The position numbers and the translations under genes are program-made. The notes beneath the pieces are model-generated. The model saw only the letters and a program-made list of their open reading frames with translations, ran no database searches and had not been told where the DNA came from. A stretch of DNA of 47,230 nt from NCBI GenBank assembly GCA_020025595.1, contig JAHHRV010000014.1:1-47230 (forward strand), read 5' to 3'. How positions within the stretch are numbered: position 1 is the first letter of the stretch; every line of letters begins with the position of its first letter. Positions 17,817 through 25,712 of the stretch are shown here, piece by piece. The DNA comes from Oscillospiraceae bacterium. Its GTDB lineage: Bacteria; Bacillota; Clostridia; Oscillospirales; Oscillospiraceae.

Positions 17817-19022
17817 ATGGAACGTATCGGTATTTATGGCGGTACTTACAATCCGCCTCATATTGGCCATATGCGGGCAGCAGCCCATGCCATTGAAGCA
17901 CTGAAACTGGATCGACTGCTGTTGATCCCGAATAATGTGGCACCCCATAAGCAGATACCTCATGATACTGCAACCGCCGAGCAGCGGCTGCAGATGCTGC
18001 GTATGTCTGCCAAAGGACTGGAAAAAGCGGAGATCCTTGATATTGAACTGAAGCGGGATGGGTTGAGCTATACCTCTGACACGCTTGCCCAGCTGCGTGA
18101 AGAAAATCCGCAATCAGAGTTCGTTTTGCTGATGGGGACAGATATGTTTCTGAGCTTCCTTACATGGCATGAGTACGAGAGTATCCTGCGTGATGCGACG
18201 CTGGCGGTCATATATCGGGGAGAACCCGGAGAACAGAAGTCTGTTGCAGATCAGCGGGAGCGGCTGGAGGCTTTGGGCGGAAAAGTGGAACTGGTTGTAA
18301 ATCCGGTGACGGCAATTTCTTCGACGGATTTGCGCCGGATGCTGGTGTTCGACTGCGCTGAACCGTATCTGTGCCCCGGCGTAGGCGAATACATCCGGGA
18401 GCATGGCCTGTATGATACCGGTCGTAATTACAAAAATCTTCCCATGGAAGAGCTGGAGCAGACCGTAATCAATCTGCTGAATCCCAATCGGGTTGCCCAT
18501 GTTCTGGGATGCCGGGATGCTGCTGTTGAACTGGCACGCCTCTATGGTGAAAACGAGACAGATGCAGCCCGGGCTGGTCTGCTGCATGACATTACGAAGG
18601 CACTGGACGGTCCGCTTCAATTGACTTTGTGCAGCGAATATGGTATATTGCTAAGTAAATTTTCTCAGGAGAATCCGAAAACGCTCCATGCATTGACGGG
18701 AAGCCTGGTGGCAGAGCAGCTGTTCGGTGAAAATGAGGCAGTGGTGAACGCTATTCGCTACCATACAACCGGAAAGCCCGGTATGAGCAAGCTGGAAATG
18801 ATCGTATATGTTGCCGATTATATCGAAGCAAACCGAAAGTTCCCGGGAGTGGACCGGCTCCGTGCGGCGGCACACAGAAGCCTGGAAGAGGGTATGCTGA
18901 TGGGCCTTGAGACAACGCTGCATCAGCTGCGCGGCCAGAACCGGCAGATTTCCCAGAGCTCCGTTGACGCGGCTCGTTATCTGCGTGAGCAGGGAGTCGT
19001 TCTGGAGGACGAAATTATATAA
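17817..19022 (+). CDS. nadD: fused nicotinate-nucleotide adenylyltransferase (NadD) and YqeK-type HD hydrolase
   Basis: The protein of 401 residues is about twice the length of NadD. Residues 1-200 are the adenylyltransferase that makes deamido-NAD from nicotinate mononucleotide and ATP: GGTYNPPHIGH at 8-18 and ISSTDLRRML near 167. Residues 210-401 are an HD-domain phosphohydrolase like YqeK, a family known to split Ap4A symmetrically. Its ligands can be read as His228 (RVAHVLG), His257-Asp258 (GLLHDITK), LHALTG near 285, RYHTTG near 314 and VADYIE near 332. In B. subtilis nadD and yqeK are adjacent genes, so this is an in-frame fusion in the same order. No stop or frameshift separates the halves. 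rsfS follows after 30 bases. Confidence 0.93.
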   Translation: MERIGIYGGTYNPPHIGHMRAAAHAIEALKLDRLLLIPNNVAPHKQIPHDTATAEQRLQMLRMSAKGLEKAEILDIELKRDGLSYTSDTLAQLREENPQSEFVLLMGTDMFLSFLTWHEYESILRDATLAVIYRGEPGEQKSVADQRERLEALGGKVELVVNPVTAISSTDLRRMLVFDCAEPYLCPGVGEYIREHGLYDTGRNYKNLPMEELEQTVINLLNPNRVAHVLGCRDAAVELARLYGENETDAARAGLLHDITKALDGPLQLTLCSEYGILLSKFSQENPKTLHALTGSLVAEQLFGENEAVVNAIRYHTTGKPGMSKLEMIVYVADYIEANRKFPGVDRLRAAAHRSLEEGMLMGLETTLHQLRGQNRQISQSSVDAARYLREQGVVLEDEII

Positions 19023-19052
19023 AAGCCCTCGTGGCTATGAAAGGACAATACT

Positions 19053-19415
19053 ATGTTAACTGCAAAAGAAGTTGCTTATGAGGTAACCAAAGCCCTGGAT
19101 AGCAAGAAGGGCATGAACATCAAGCTTTTGAAAATTGACAAGATCAGCAGTCTTGCAGACTATTTCCTGATTTGTACCGGTACATCCAGTACCCATGTCA
19201 AGACTCTGTGTGACTACGCAGAGTACACACTGGAGCAGCTGGGCGAGCCTATGCTGGGCCGTGAAGGCCATCGCGGCAACTCCTGGGAACTGCTGGACTT
19301 CGGTTCCATTGTTGTCCATGTGTTCACCGAGGAAGCAAGAGAGTTCTACGGTCTGGAACGCCTGTGGGCAGATGCAGAAGTTGTCAACCTCGATGAGGTT
19401 ATCACCGAGAATTAA
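19053..19415 (+). CDS. rsfS: ribosomal silencing factor RsfS
   Basis: RsfS (Iojap family) binds ribosomal protein uL14 and blocks subunit joining when nutrients are short. The 120-residue length is typical. The conserved pattern KIDKISSLADYFLICTG (about 25-41), HVKTLCDYAEY near 47, GHRGNSWELLDFGSIVVHVF near 73 and EAREFYGLERLW near 94 leaves little doubt. AAAGGA precedes the ATG. It stands after nadD-yqeK, the usual Firmicute order, and before leuS. Confidence 0.97.
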   Translation: MLTAKEVAYEVTKALDSKKGMNIKLLKIDKISSLADYFLICTGTSSTHVKTLCDYAEYTLEQLGEPMLGREGHRGNSWELLDFGSIVVHVFTEEAREFYGLERLWADAEVVNLDEVITEN

Positions 19416-19446
19416 ATGAATTTTATTCTAGAGAGGTGTCTTTGTC

Positions 19447-21939
19447 ATGAATTACGATTTTTCTGCCATTGAGGCAAAGTGGCAGGGTATCTGGGAAGAA
19501 AAGAAGCTGTACGCTGCACAGAACGGCAGCGACAAGCCCAAGTTTTACGGCCTGGTTGAATTCCCTTACCCCAGCGGCGCAGGTCTGCATGTAGGCCATC
19601 CCCGTCCCTACACAGCAATGGATATCATTGCCCGTAAAAAGCGCATGGAGGGCATGAATGTGCTGTTCCCCATGGGCTATGATGCATTCGGCCTGCCCAC
19701 AGAGAACTACGCCATCAAGAACCATATCCATCCCCGCGTAGTTACTGAGAACAACATCAAGAACTTCCGCCGTCAGCTGAAGTCTCTGGGCTACAGCCTG
19801 GACTGGGATCGTGAAATCAATACCACCGACCCCAAGTACTTCAAGTGGACCCAGTGGATCTTCCTGCAGCTGTACAAGAACGGCCTGGCCTACAAGGCAA
19901 AGATGCCCGTTAACTGGTGCACCAGCTGTAAGTGTGTCCTTGCCAACGAAGAAGTTGTGGAAGGCGTCTGCGAGCGCTGCGGCTCTCCCGTTGTCCGTAA
20001 GGAAAAGAGCCAGTGGATGCTGCGCATCACCAAGTATGCAGATCGCCTGATTGACGATCTGGACGGTGTGGATTTTGTTGACCGCGTCAAGGCTCAGCAG
20101 ACCAACTGGATCGGCCGCAGCCACGGTGCTGAAGTGAAGTTCAAGTCCACCCTGGGCGATGAGATCCTGGTTTACACCACTCGTCCCGACACCCTGTTCG
20201 GTGCAACCTACATGGTTCTGTCTCCTGAGCATGCTCTGATCAGCAAGTGGATGGACAAGCTCACGAATGCTGACGAGGTAAAGGCATATCAGGCTGCTGC
20301 AGCTGCAAAGTCTGACCTGGAGCGTACCGAGCTGAACAAGGAAAAGACCGGCGTGAAGCTGGCCGGTGTTATGGGCATCAACCCTGCCAACGGCAAGGAA
20401 ATCCCCATCTTTATTTCCGACTATGTTCTGTCTACCTATGGCACCGGTGCTATTATGGCAGTTCCTGCCCATGACGACCGTGACTGGGCATTTGCAAAGG
20501 CTTTTGGCTGCGAAATCGTAGAAGTGGTTGCCGGCGGCAATGTGGAAGAAGCTGCCTTCACCCTGAAGGACGACACCGGCATCATGGTGAACTCCGGTTT
20601 CCTGAACGGCCTGACCGTCAAGGAAGCAATTCCTGTGATGATCAAGTGGCTGGCAGAGCAGGGCATCGGCGAGCCCAAGACCAACTTCAAGCTCCGTGAC
20701 TGGGTCTTCTCCCGTCAGCGTTACTGGGGCGAGCCCATTCCTATCGTTCACTGCCCCTGCTGCGGTGAGGTTCCTCTGGATGAGTCCCAGCTGCCTCTGC
20801 TTCTGCCGGATGTAGAGAGCTACGAGCCTACCGATGACGGCGAAAGCCCTCTGGCTGCCATGACCGACTGGGTCAACTGCAAGTGCCCCAAGTGTGGCGG
20901 CGATGCAAAGCGTGAGACCGACACCATGCCTCAGTGGGCAGGTTCTTCCTGGTACTACCTGCGGTATATGGATCCCCACAATGACGATGCTCTGGCTTCT
21001 CCTGAGGCTCTGAAGTACTGGGGTCAGGTGGACTGGTACAACGGCGGCATGGAGCACACCACGCTGCACCTGCTGTACTCCCGTTTCTGGCACAAGTTCC
21101 TGTATGATATCGGTGTGGTTCCCAACAAGGAGCCCTATGCCAAGCGTACCAGCCACGGCATGATTCTGGGTCAGAACCCCCACTACATCGAGAACTACAA
21201 GACCCAGGAAGAGAAGGATGCAGCTCTTGCAAAGTATGGCAATGATGTATACCGTCCCTCTGTCAAGATGTCCAAGAGCCTGGGCAATGTTGTTAACCCC
21301 GATGATGTTATCCGTACCTATGGTGCAGATACCATGCGTCTTTACATTATGTTCATCGGCGACTTCGAGAAGGTCGCAACCTGGTCCAACGAAGCAGTCA
21401 AGGGCTGCAAGCGTTTCCTGGACCGCGTCTGGAAGATGGCTGAGAATGTGACCGACAGCGAGACCGAGTACTCCAAGGCCAACATGAGCGCAATGCACAA
21501 GACCATCAAGAAGGTTTCCGAGGATATTGAAAACCTGAAGCCCAACACTGCAATTGCAGCACTGATGACTCTGCTGAACCAGATCGAAAAGAACTGCAAC
21601 CGTGCTGAGCTGAAGACCTTCCTGGGTATGCTGTCTCCCTTTGCTCCTCACATCTGTGACGAGATCTGGGAAATGAAGGGCTTTGAGGGCATCTGCTCTG
21701 TGTCCGAGTGGCCCAAGTATTCCGAGGAAAAGTGCGTTGACGCCGAGGTTACCATGGCAGTTCAGGTCAACGGCAAGCTCCGCGGCACCATCGTGATCGC
21801 AGCAGACTCTGATGATGCTGCTGTCATCGAGGCAGCTAAGAATGACGAGAAGGTCGCACGATTCCTGGAGAAGCTGGAAGGAAATATCATCAAGACCATT
21901 GTGGTCAAGAATAAGCTGGTTAATCTGATTGTAAAGTAA
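19447..21939 (+). CDS. leuS: leucyl-tRNA synthetase
   Basis: LeuRS charges tRNA-Leu and edits mischarged products. The 830 residues comprise a class I Rossmann core with the HIGH-type motif HVGHP in YPSGAGLHVGHP (about 40-51) and a CP1 editing domain (about 220-415, with GTGAIMAVPAHDDRD). A zinc-like cysteine cluster (CTSCKCVLANEEVVEGVCERC) lies near 158-178, and KMSKSLGNVV near 607 is followed by an anticodon-binding helical domain. GAGAGG at 19431-19436 is the ribosome binding site. Only 31 bases lie between rsfS and leuS, so no T-box leader fits here and transcription probably reads through from smc. No terminator is evident downstream before the rpsU promoter. Codon bias indicates strong expression. 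Confidence 0.98.
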   Translation: MNYDFSAIEAKWQGIWEEKKLYAAQNGSDKPKFYGLVEFPYPSGAGLHVGHPRPYTAMDIIARKKRMEGMNVLFPMGYDAFGLPTENYAIKNHIHPRVVTENNIKNFRRQLKSLGYSLDWDREINTTDPKYFKWTQWIFLQLYKNGLAYKAKMPVNWCTSCKCVLANEEVVEGVCERCGSPVVRKEKSQWMLRITKYADRLIDDLDGVDFVDRVKAQQTNWIGRSHGAEVKFKSTLGDEILVYTTRPDTLFGATYMVLSPEHALISKWMDKLTNADEVKAYQAAAAAKSDLERTELNKEKTGVKLAGVMGINPANGKEIPIFISDYVLSTYGTGAIMAVPAHDDRDWAFAKAFGCEIVEVVAGGNVEEAAFTLKDDTGIMVNSGFLNGLTVKEAIPVMIKWLAEQGIGEPKTNFKLRDWVFSRQRYWGEPIPIVHCPCCGEVPLDESQLPLLLPDVESYEPTDDGESPLAAMTDWVNCKCPKCGGDAKRETDTMPQWAGSSWYYLRYMDPHNDDALASPEALKYWGQVDWYNGGMEHTTLHLLYSRFWHKFLYDIGVVPNKEPYAKRTSHGMILGQNPHYIENYKTQEEKDAALAKYGNDVYRPSVKMSKSLGNVVNPDDVIRTYGADTMRLYIMFIGDFEKVATWSNEAVKGCKRFLDRVWKMAENVTDSETEYSKANMSAMHKTIKKVSEDIENLKPNTAIAALMTLLNQIEKNCNRAELKTFLGMLSPFAPHICDEIWEMKGFEGICSVSEWPKYSEEKCVDAEVTMAVQVNGKLRGTIVIAADSDDAAVIEAAKNDEKVARFLEKLEGNIIKTIVVKNKLVNLIVK

Positions 21940-21974
21940 TGAGAAGTTTTTTTGACAAAAAGTGAAAAAATTTC

Positions 21975-22003
21975 TTGACAAGTGCTGGACAATCGGATAC
22001 AAT
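21975..22003 (+). promoter_or_regulatory. strong sigma-A-type promoter for rpsU
   Basis: A consensus TTGACA at 21975-21980 and TACAAT at 21998-22003 are separated by exactly 17 bases. A start near 22010 gives a leader of about 60 bases before rpsU. A second TTGACA lies about 25 bases upstream but has no matching -10. Confidence 0.88.
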
Positions 22004-22070
22004 ATACAAGCCGATATGGCCCTGAAAGCATCAAGGATTAAGCCGGATGCCGTCGGAGGGAGGGAAAACA

Positions 22071-22253
22071 ATGTCTGAAATTCGCGTTAAGGAAAACGAA
22101 ACTCTGGAGAGCGCTCTGCGTCGTTTCAAGCGTAGCTGTGCCAAGGAGGGCGTTATCGCAGAAGTTAAGAAGCGCGAGCATTACGTCAGCCCCAGCCTGA
22201 AGCGTAAGCAGAAGTCTGAAGCTGCTCGTAAGAACAAGAGAAAGTTCTACTAA
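22071..22253 (+). CDS. rpsU: 30S ribosomal protein S21
   Basis: S21 (bS21) is a small, very basic protein of the 30S platform near the anti-Shine-Dalgarno sequence. The start is the ATG at 22071 after GGAGGGAGGG; the protein is then MSEIRVKENETLESALRRF onward and 60 residues long, normal for the family. The C-terminal half is almost all Lys/Arg (SLKRKQKSEAARKNKRKFY). It is a single-gene unit with its own consensus promoter and two hairpins downstream. The more usual partner gene (yqeY/gatB-like) is not next to it. Confidence 0.97.
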   Translation: MSEIRVKENETLESALRRFKRSCAKEGVIAEVKKREHYVSPSLKRKQKSEAARKNKRKFY

Positions 22254-22277
22254 TATCCCTCTTGATTATGCTCTTAG

Positions 22278-22306
22278 GACCCTCTGCCATCGGCAGAGGG
22301 TCTTTG
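22278..22306 (+). terminator. first Rho-independent terminator after rpsU
   Basis: GACCCTCTGCC at 22278-22288 pairs perfectly with GGCAGAGGGTC at 22292-22302 around a three-base loop, followed by TTTG. The T-run is short. Confidence 0.75.
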
Positions 22307-22323
22307 TATTTGCTCTGCGATGT

Positions 22324-22360
22324 AAAAAAGCTGCCTGTGTGATTCCAGGCAGCTTTTTTG
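22324..22360. terminator. second, bidirectional Rho-independent terminator after rpsU
   Basis: A perfect 14-bp stem has AAAAAAGCTGCCTG at 22324-22337 pairing with CAGGCAGCTTTTTT at 22346-22359. The A-run and T-run make it functional in both directions. Confidence 0.9.
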
Positions 22361-22385
22361 CATTTTATCGAATCGTTCTTTTGCG

Positions 22386-22414
22386 TGGACAAACAGATTT
22401 GCTTGTGATATAAT
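22386..22414 (+). promoter_or_regulatory. sigma-A-type promoter for the YqeG-like and M24 peptidase genes
   Basis: TGGACA at 22386-22391 and a perfect TATAAT at 22409-22414 are separated by 17 bases, with an extended -10 (TGA just before the hexamer). It stands directly after the tandem rpsU terminators. Confidence 0.82.
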
Positions 22415-22447
22415 GTTGAAAACTATAAAAGCATCATGGAGGAAACC

Positions 22448-22951
22448 ATGGCATTTTCTTTCTTGCCCACGATGATTGTGGATTCGGTTACAGATCTGAC
22501 GCCCGAATTCCTGACCAATCGTGGAATAAAGCTGCTGATGTTGGATTTTGACAATACGATCGTTCCGTATACCACCGATATTCCTACCCAGAAGATGGAG
22601 CAGTGGCTGCGAAATATGCAGAATTCCCAGGTGAAAATCTGCGTTGTGTCCAACAGCAAAAACGACCGTGTGAAGATTTTCTGCAATCAGTACGGAATCG
22701 ATTGCATTACCCACGCAAAGAAACCGTTCCCCAAGGGAATCCGGGAATGTCTTTCCAAATATCACTTATCACCGGAGAAATGTGCTCTGGCTGGTGACCA
22801 GATTTATACGGATACCATGGGTGCCAGAGGCTGTGGCGTTCAGGCGATTTTGGTAAATGCCATTCATAATCATAATATATGGCTAAAGCTTCGCCATGTG
22901 GCGGAACTGCCGTTTATTTTTATTGCTAGAAACAGGAGAATTTTAAAATGA
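22448..22951 (+). CDS. YqeG-family HAD phosphatase
   Basis: This is a HAD-superfamily (type IIIA) phosphatase of unknown cellular substrate. I chose the ATG at 22448; an ATG at 22436 overlaps the GGAGG at 22438-22442 that serves this start. The protein has 167 residues. Motif I reads MLDFDNTIVPY (about 31-41) with the two catalytic aspartates, motif II VVSNSKND near 65, motif III lysine in HAKKPFPKG near 90 and motif IV AGDQIYTD near 115. It overlaps the following peptidase gene by ATGA. In B. subtilis yqeG heads the yqeG-yqeH-aroE-yqeI cluster; here it is apart from yhbY-nadD. It could equally be annotated as a phosphatidylglycerophosphatase-like HAD protein. Confidence 0.88.
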   Translation: MAFSFLPTMIVDSVTDLTPEFLTNRGIKLLMLDFDNTIVPYTTDIPTQKMEQWLRNMQNSQVKICVVSNSKNDRVKIFCNQYGIDCITHAKKPFPKGIRECLSKYHLSPEKCALAGDQIYTDTMGARGCGVQAILVNAIHNHNIWLKLRHVAELPFIFIARNRRILK

Positions 22952-24009
22952 AAAATCTTGAAAAGTATCTGTCACTGCTTACTGACGGTCAGGGCCTGTT
23001 GCTGACCAGTCGTTACAGCAGACATTATGGTGCCGAGTTTGATATCGCCGAGGGCGTTGCAATCGTCACAAAGGCTGGCTGCCGGTACTTTACCGACTCC
23101 CGTTACATTGAGTCCGCACAGAACGGTATCAAGGGTTTTGAAGTCCTGGAAGTCAACTCTGGTAATAGCTACAATTCCCGTCTGAATGCTGCGATCGCAG
23201 ATTTCGGCGTGACAGAGCTTGGTTACGAAGAAAACTACATGACCATGGCAGAGTATCTGGGTTACGAGAAGAACCTGAATGCAAAGCTGGTTCCCATGAA
23301 TGCACAGATCAGCAGCTTCCGCGCTGTAAAAGAGGACTGGGAGCTTGAGATCATGAAGGATGCTCAGGCAATTGCAGATAAGGCCTTTACAGAAATCCTT
23401 GGCAAGATCAAGGTTGGCATGACCGAAAAGGAACTGGCTGCTGAGCTGATTTACGCTATGCTGAAAAACGGCGCTGAAGGCCTGAGCTTTGATCCTATCG
23501 TTGTGTCCGGCCCCAATACCAGCCTGCCTCACGGTGTCCCCGGTGATCGTAGGCTCCAGAATGGCGACTTTATCACCATGGACTTTGGTGTCCTGTACAA
23601 GGGCTATTGCTCCGACATGACCCGTACCGTTGCTCTGGGATATGCTACCGAAGAGATGGAGAAGGTTTACAACACCGTTCTGCAGGCTCAGCTGGCAGGT
23701 ATCGCAGCAACTAAGGCCGGCGTTACCGGTCAGGCAATTGACGCTGCAGCCCGCAAGGTAATTGCAGATGCCGGCTACGGTGAATACTTCGGCCATGGCT
23801 ATGGTCATAGCCTGGGTCTGGAGATCCATGAGGCACCTAGCTGTAATACGCGTAACACCGAGCCCATGCCTCTGCACGCAGTTGTTTCCGCCGAGCCCGG
23901 TATTTATCTGCCCGGTAAATTCGGTGTCCGTATCGAGGATGTGGTCATCTTTACTGAGGATGGATGCGTCGATATTGCACATAGTCCCAAGAATTTGATC
24001 GTAATCTAA
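22948..24009 (+). CDS. M24 family metallopeptidase (Xaa-Pro aminopeptidase-like)
   Basis: This cytoplasmic di-metal peptidase probably removes N-terminal residues preceding proline. The 353-residue length fits the YqhT/PepQ-like group. Residues 1-125 are the creatinase-type N-domain and 130-353 the pita-bread catalytic domain. The metal ligands can be read in order: Asp in MDFGVLYKGYCSDMTRT (two Asp), His in FGHGYGHSLGLEIHE, Glu in SAEPGIYLPG and Glu in GVRIEDVV. The start overlaps the YqeG-like gene by four bases. It is followed by efp, the same neighbour as in many Firmicutes (yqhT-efp). Xaa-Pro aminopeptidase and Xaa-Pro dipeptidase activity cannot be told apart here. Confidence 0.92.
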   Translation: MKNLEKYLSLLTDGQGLLLTSRYSRHYGAEFDIAEGVAIVTKAGCRYFTDSRYIESAQNGIKGFEVLEVNSGNSYNSRLNAAIADFGVTELGYEENYMTMAEYLGYEKNLNAKLVPMNAQISSFRAVKEDWELEIMKDAQAIADKAFTEILGKIKVGMTEKELAAELIYAMLKNGAEGLSFDPIVVSGPNTSLPHGVPGDRRLQNGDFITMDFGVLYKGYCSDMTRTVALGYATEEMEKVYNTVLQAQLAGIAATKAGVTGQAIDAAARKVIADAGYGEYFGHGYGHSLGLEIHEAPSCNTRNTEPMPLHAVVSAEPGIYLPGKFGVRIEDVVIFTEDGCVDIAHSPKNLIVI

Positions 24010-24027
24010 AAAAATACTGTTTGCCCC

Positions 24028-24056
24028 TTGAAAAATTACGGGATATCGGGTAAAAT
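24028..24056 (+). promoter_or_regulatory. sigma-A-type promoter for efp
   Basis: TTGAAA at 24028-24033 and TAAAAT at 24051-24056 are separated by 17 bases. The leader of about 58 bases carries a small perfect hairpin (ATCCCA at 24084-24089 with TGGGAT at 24093-24098) before the AGGAGG site at 24108-24113. Confidence 0.8.
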
Positions 24057-24120
24057 GTACGGGAGCTACTATGCAATCGAAAGATCCCAGCTTGGGATAT
24101 AATTTTAGGAGGATTTACCA

Positions 24121-24684
24121 ATGATTTCTGCTAGTGAATTTAGAAATGGCGTTACCTTTGAAATGGAAGGCAAGGTCATGCAGGTCGTAGAATTCCAGCA
24201 TGTTAAGCCCGGTAAGGGTGCTGCTTTCGTCCGCGTTAAGATGAAGAATGTCATCACCGGCGGCGTGACCGAAACCAGCTTCAACCCCTCTGCCAAGTAC
24301 CCCACCGCTTACATTGAGCGCAAGAAGATGGAGTACTCCTACAACGACGGTCAGCTGTACTACTTCATGGACGGCGAAACCTACGAGCTGGAGCCCATTG
24401 ATGCATCCGTTCTGGACGACTCCTTCAAGTTCGTCAAGGAGAACGATACCTGCACCATCATGAGCTACAAGGGCAAGGTGTTCGGCGTTGAAGCTCCCAA
24501 CTTTGTTGACCTGATCGTTACCGAGACCGAGCCCGGCTTTGCTGGCAACACTGCTACCAACGTAACCAAGCCCGCTACCGTTGAGACCGGCGCTGAGATC
24601 AAGGTGCCTCTGTTCATCAACGAGGGCGACAAGATCAACATTGACACCCGTACTGGTGAGTACCTGGGCCGTTCCAAGGCTTAA
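24121..24684 (+). CDS. efp: translation elongation factor P
   Basis: EF-P binds between the P and E sites and rescues ribosomes stalled on polyproline. The protein has 187 residues, typical length, in three beta domains. The tip loop HVKPGKGAAF puts Lys32 at the position that is modified in some bacteria. The C-terminal block ends VPLFINEGDKINIDTRTGEYLGR, the family signature. It has its own promoter and a strong AGGAGG site, and its codon use is highly biased. The upstream M24 peptidase and the downstream CD1247-type protein are common neighbours in Clostridia. Confidence 0.98.
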   Translation: MISASEFRNGVTFEMEGKVMQVVEFQHVKPGKGAAFVRVKMKNVITGGVTETSFNPSAKYPTAYIERKKMEYSYNDGQLYYFMDGETYELEPIDASVLDDSFKFVKENDTCTIMSYKGKVFGVEAPNFVDLIVTETEPGFAGNTATNVTKPATVETGAEIKVPLFINEGDKINIDTRTGEYLGRSKA

Positions 24685-24701
24685 TTAAAAAGGAGTTTAT
24701 T

Positions 24702-25157
24702 ATGACACTTTCTGAGAAGTCCGCATATCTAAAGGGTCTGATGGCTGGCATGGAGCTGAAAACCGACTCCGACGAGGGCAAGATGATTGCCGCTATCGTG
24801 GAGCTGCTGGGCGACGTGACCAAGACATTGACTGATGTGCAGGAGACCACCATCGCTATTTCCGACGAGTTGGACGAGATCGAGGATGATCTGGATGCCA
24901 TCGAGGATTTCATCATGGACGACGAGGACGATGATGATGAGTACGACGAAGACGACGATGATTTCGAGTACGATGATGATGAGGATCTGGAAGAGGGCTT
25001 CGATTTCGGTGACGAAGACACCACCATTTACGAGGTCCGTTGTGCCTGTGGTAATGTGATCAACTTTGACGAGGAGACACTGGAAGCAGGTTCTATCGTG
25101 TGCCCCGAGTGTGGCGAAGTTCTGGAGTTCTCTCTGGATGAGGATGACGAGGACTGA
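24702..25157 (+). CDS. CD1247-type acidic protein with C-terminal zinc ribbon
   Basis: A 151-residue protein of unknown function. Residues 1-60 (SEKSAYLKGLMAGMELKT onward) form a helical domain found in clostridial proteins typified by C. difficile CD1247, whose gene also follows efp. Residues 64-108 are almost all Asp/Glu with a few Tyr/Phe. The C-terminal part has a CxC-x17-CxxC pattern (Cys114, Cys116, Cys134, Cys137), a likely zinc ribbon, in IYEVRCACGNVINFDEETL. AAGGAG precedes the ATG, 17 bases after efp, so it is probably co-transcribed with efp and ended by the hairpin at 25171. The acidic stretch could mimic nucleic acid or bind a basic partner; that is speculation. No catalytic motif is visible. 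Confidence 0.8.
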   Translation: MTLSEKSAYLKGLMAGMELKTDSDEGKMIAAIVELLGDVTKTLTDVQETTIAISDELDEIEDDLDAIEDFIMDDEDDDDEYDEDDDDFEYDDDEDLEEGFDFGDEDTTIYEVRCACGNVINFDEETLEAGSIVCPECGEVLEFSLDEDDED

Positions 25158-25170
25158 TTCCTGAAACCAA

Positions 25171-25201
25171 AAGACCGCAGCTTTGTGCTGCGGTCTTTTT
25201 T
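25171..25201 (+). terminator. Rho-independent terminator after the CD1247-type gene
   Basis: AAGACCGCAGC at 25171-25181 pairs perfectly with GCTGCGGTCTT at 25187-25197, followed by a T-run through 25201. It lies between converging genes and overlaps the spmB stop codon at its 3' edge; a short A-run upstream may let it serve the minus strand too. Confidence 0.9.
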
Positions 25202-25712
25202 ATGCGTAAAACAGTCTCACTGTCCACGAAGCTGCTAAAAATCCTACAAAATCAGCAATCAGCGCAGCCGGCAGTGCATAGCGCGTCTTCTGAATTCCGC
25301 AGGCTCCGAAATAGACGCTGATGGTATAAAAGGTCGTTTCCGTGGAGCCCAGCATCACTGCAGCGGTTCTTCCAATCAGAGAATCCGGCCCGTGGGTGTA
25401 CATGAGTTCGGCTCCCACGGCAAGTGCGGCACTTCCGCTCAGCGGACGGATCAAAACGAGAAGAACGGTTTCCGGGGGGATTCCCAGAAAGGACAGTGCT
25501 GGGGCAAGGAAAGCAGCCGCAGCATCCATAGCTCCGCTGGCCCGGAGCATATAGATGGCACTGAGCAGGATAATCAGGGACGGAACAATCGTTGTCATCA
25601 TTTTCAGTCCCTCTGCTGCGCCGGTTATGAGATGGTCATATGCATTTTCTTTCCTGTGCAGGGTGAGTACCGCGATGACAGCCAGAACGCAGGGAATCAC
25701 ATATTCATACAT
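25200..25712 (-). CDS. spmB: spore maturation protein B
   Basis: SpmB is a membrane protein needed, with SpmA, for full dehydration of the spore core and heat resistance. The 170 residues contain about four to five hydrophobic helices and the nucleoside-recognition (gate-like) motif. Recognisable parts are EGLKMMTTIVPSLIILLSAIYMLR near 35-58, IRPLSGSAALAVGAELM near 89 and MLGSTETTFYTISVYFGA near 119. It overlaps the end of spmA by eight bases, so the two form an operon. Its stop codon touches the converging terminator. Presence of spmAB indicates an endospore-forming lineage, though not that this strain sporulates. Confidence 0.92.
   Translation of the reverse strand: MYEYVIPCVLAVIAVLTLHRKENAYDHLITGAAEGLKMMTTIVPSLIILLSAIYMLRASGAMDAAAAFLAPALSFLGIPPETVLLVLIRPLSGSAALAVGAELMYTHGPDSLIGRTAAVMLGSTETTFYTISVYFGACGIQKTRYALPAALIADFVGFLAASWTVRLFYA

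Noticed and set aside
19416..19446. T-box or other leader element for leuS
   Set aside because: Only 31 bases separate rsfS and leuS, too short for a T-box, and no stem or T-box sequence is present.
19423..22071. Very long open frame on the minus strand opposite leuS
   Set aside because: Same cause as opposite topA: leuS is plainly the real gene, and the antisense protein is Leu/His/Gly-rich without motifs.
24098..24103. TATAAT directly upstream of efp as a promoter -10
   Set aside because: A start about 7 bases downstream would cut into the AGGAGG site, and no -35 lies at the right distance. The pair at 24028-24056 fits better.
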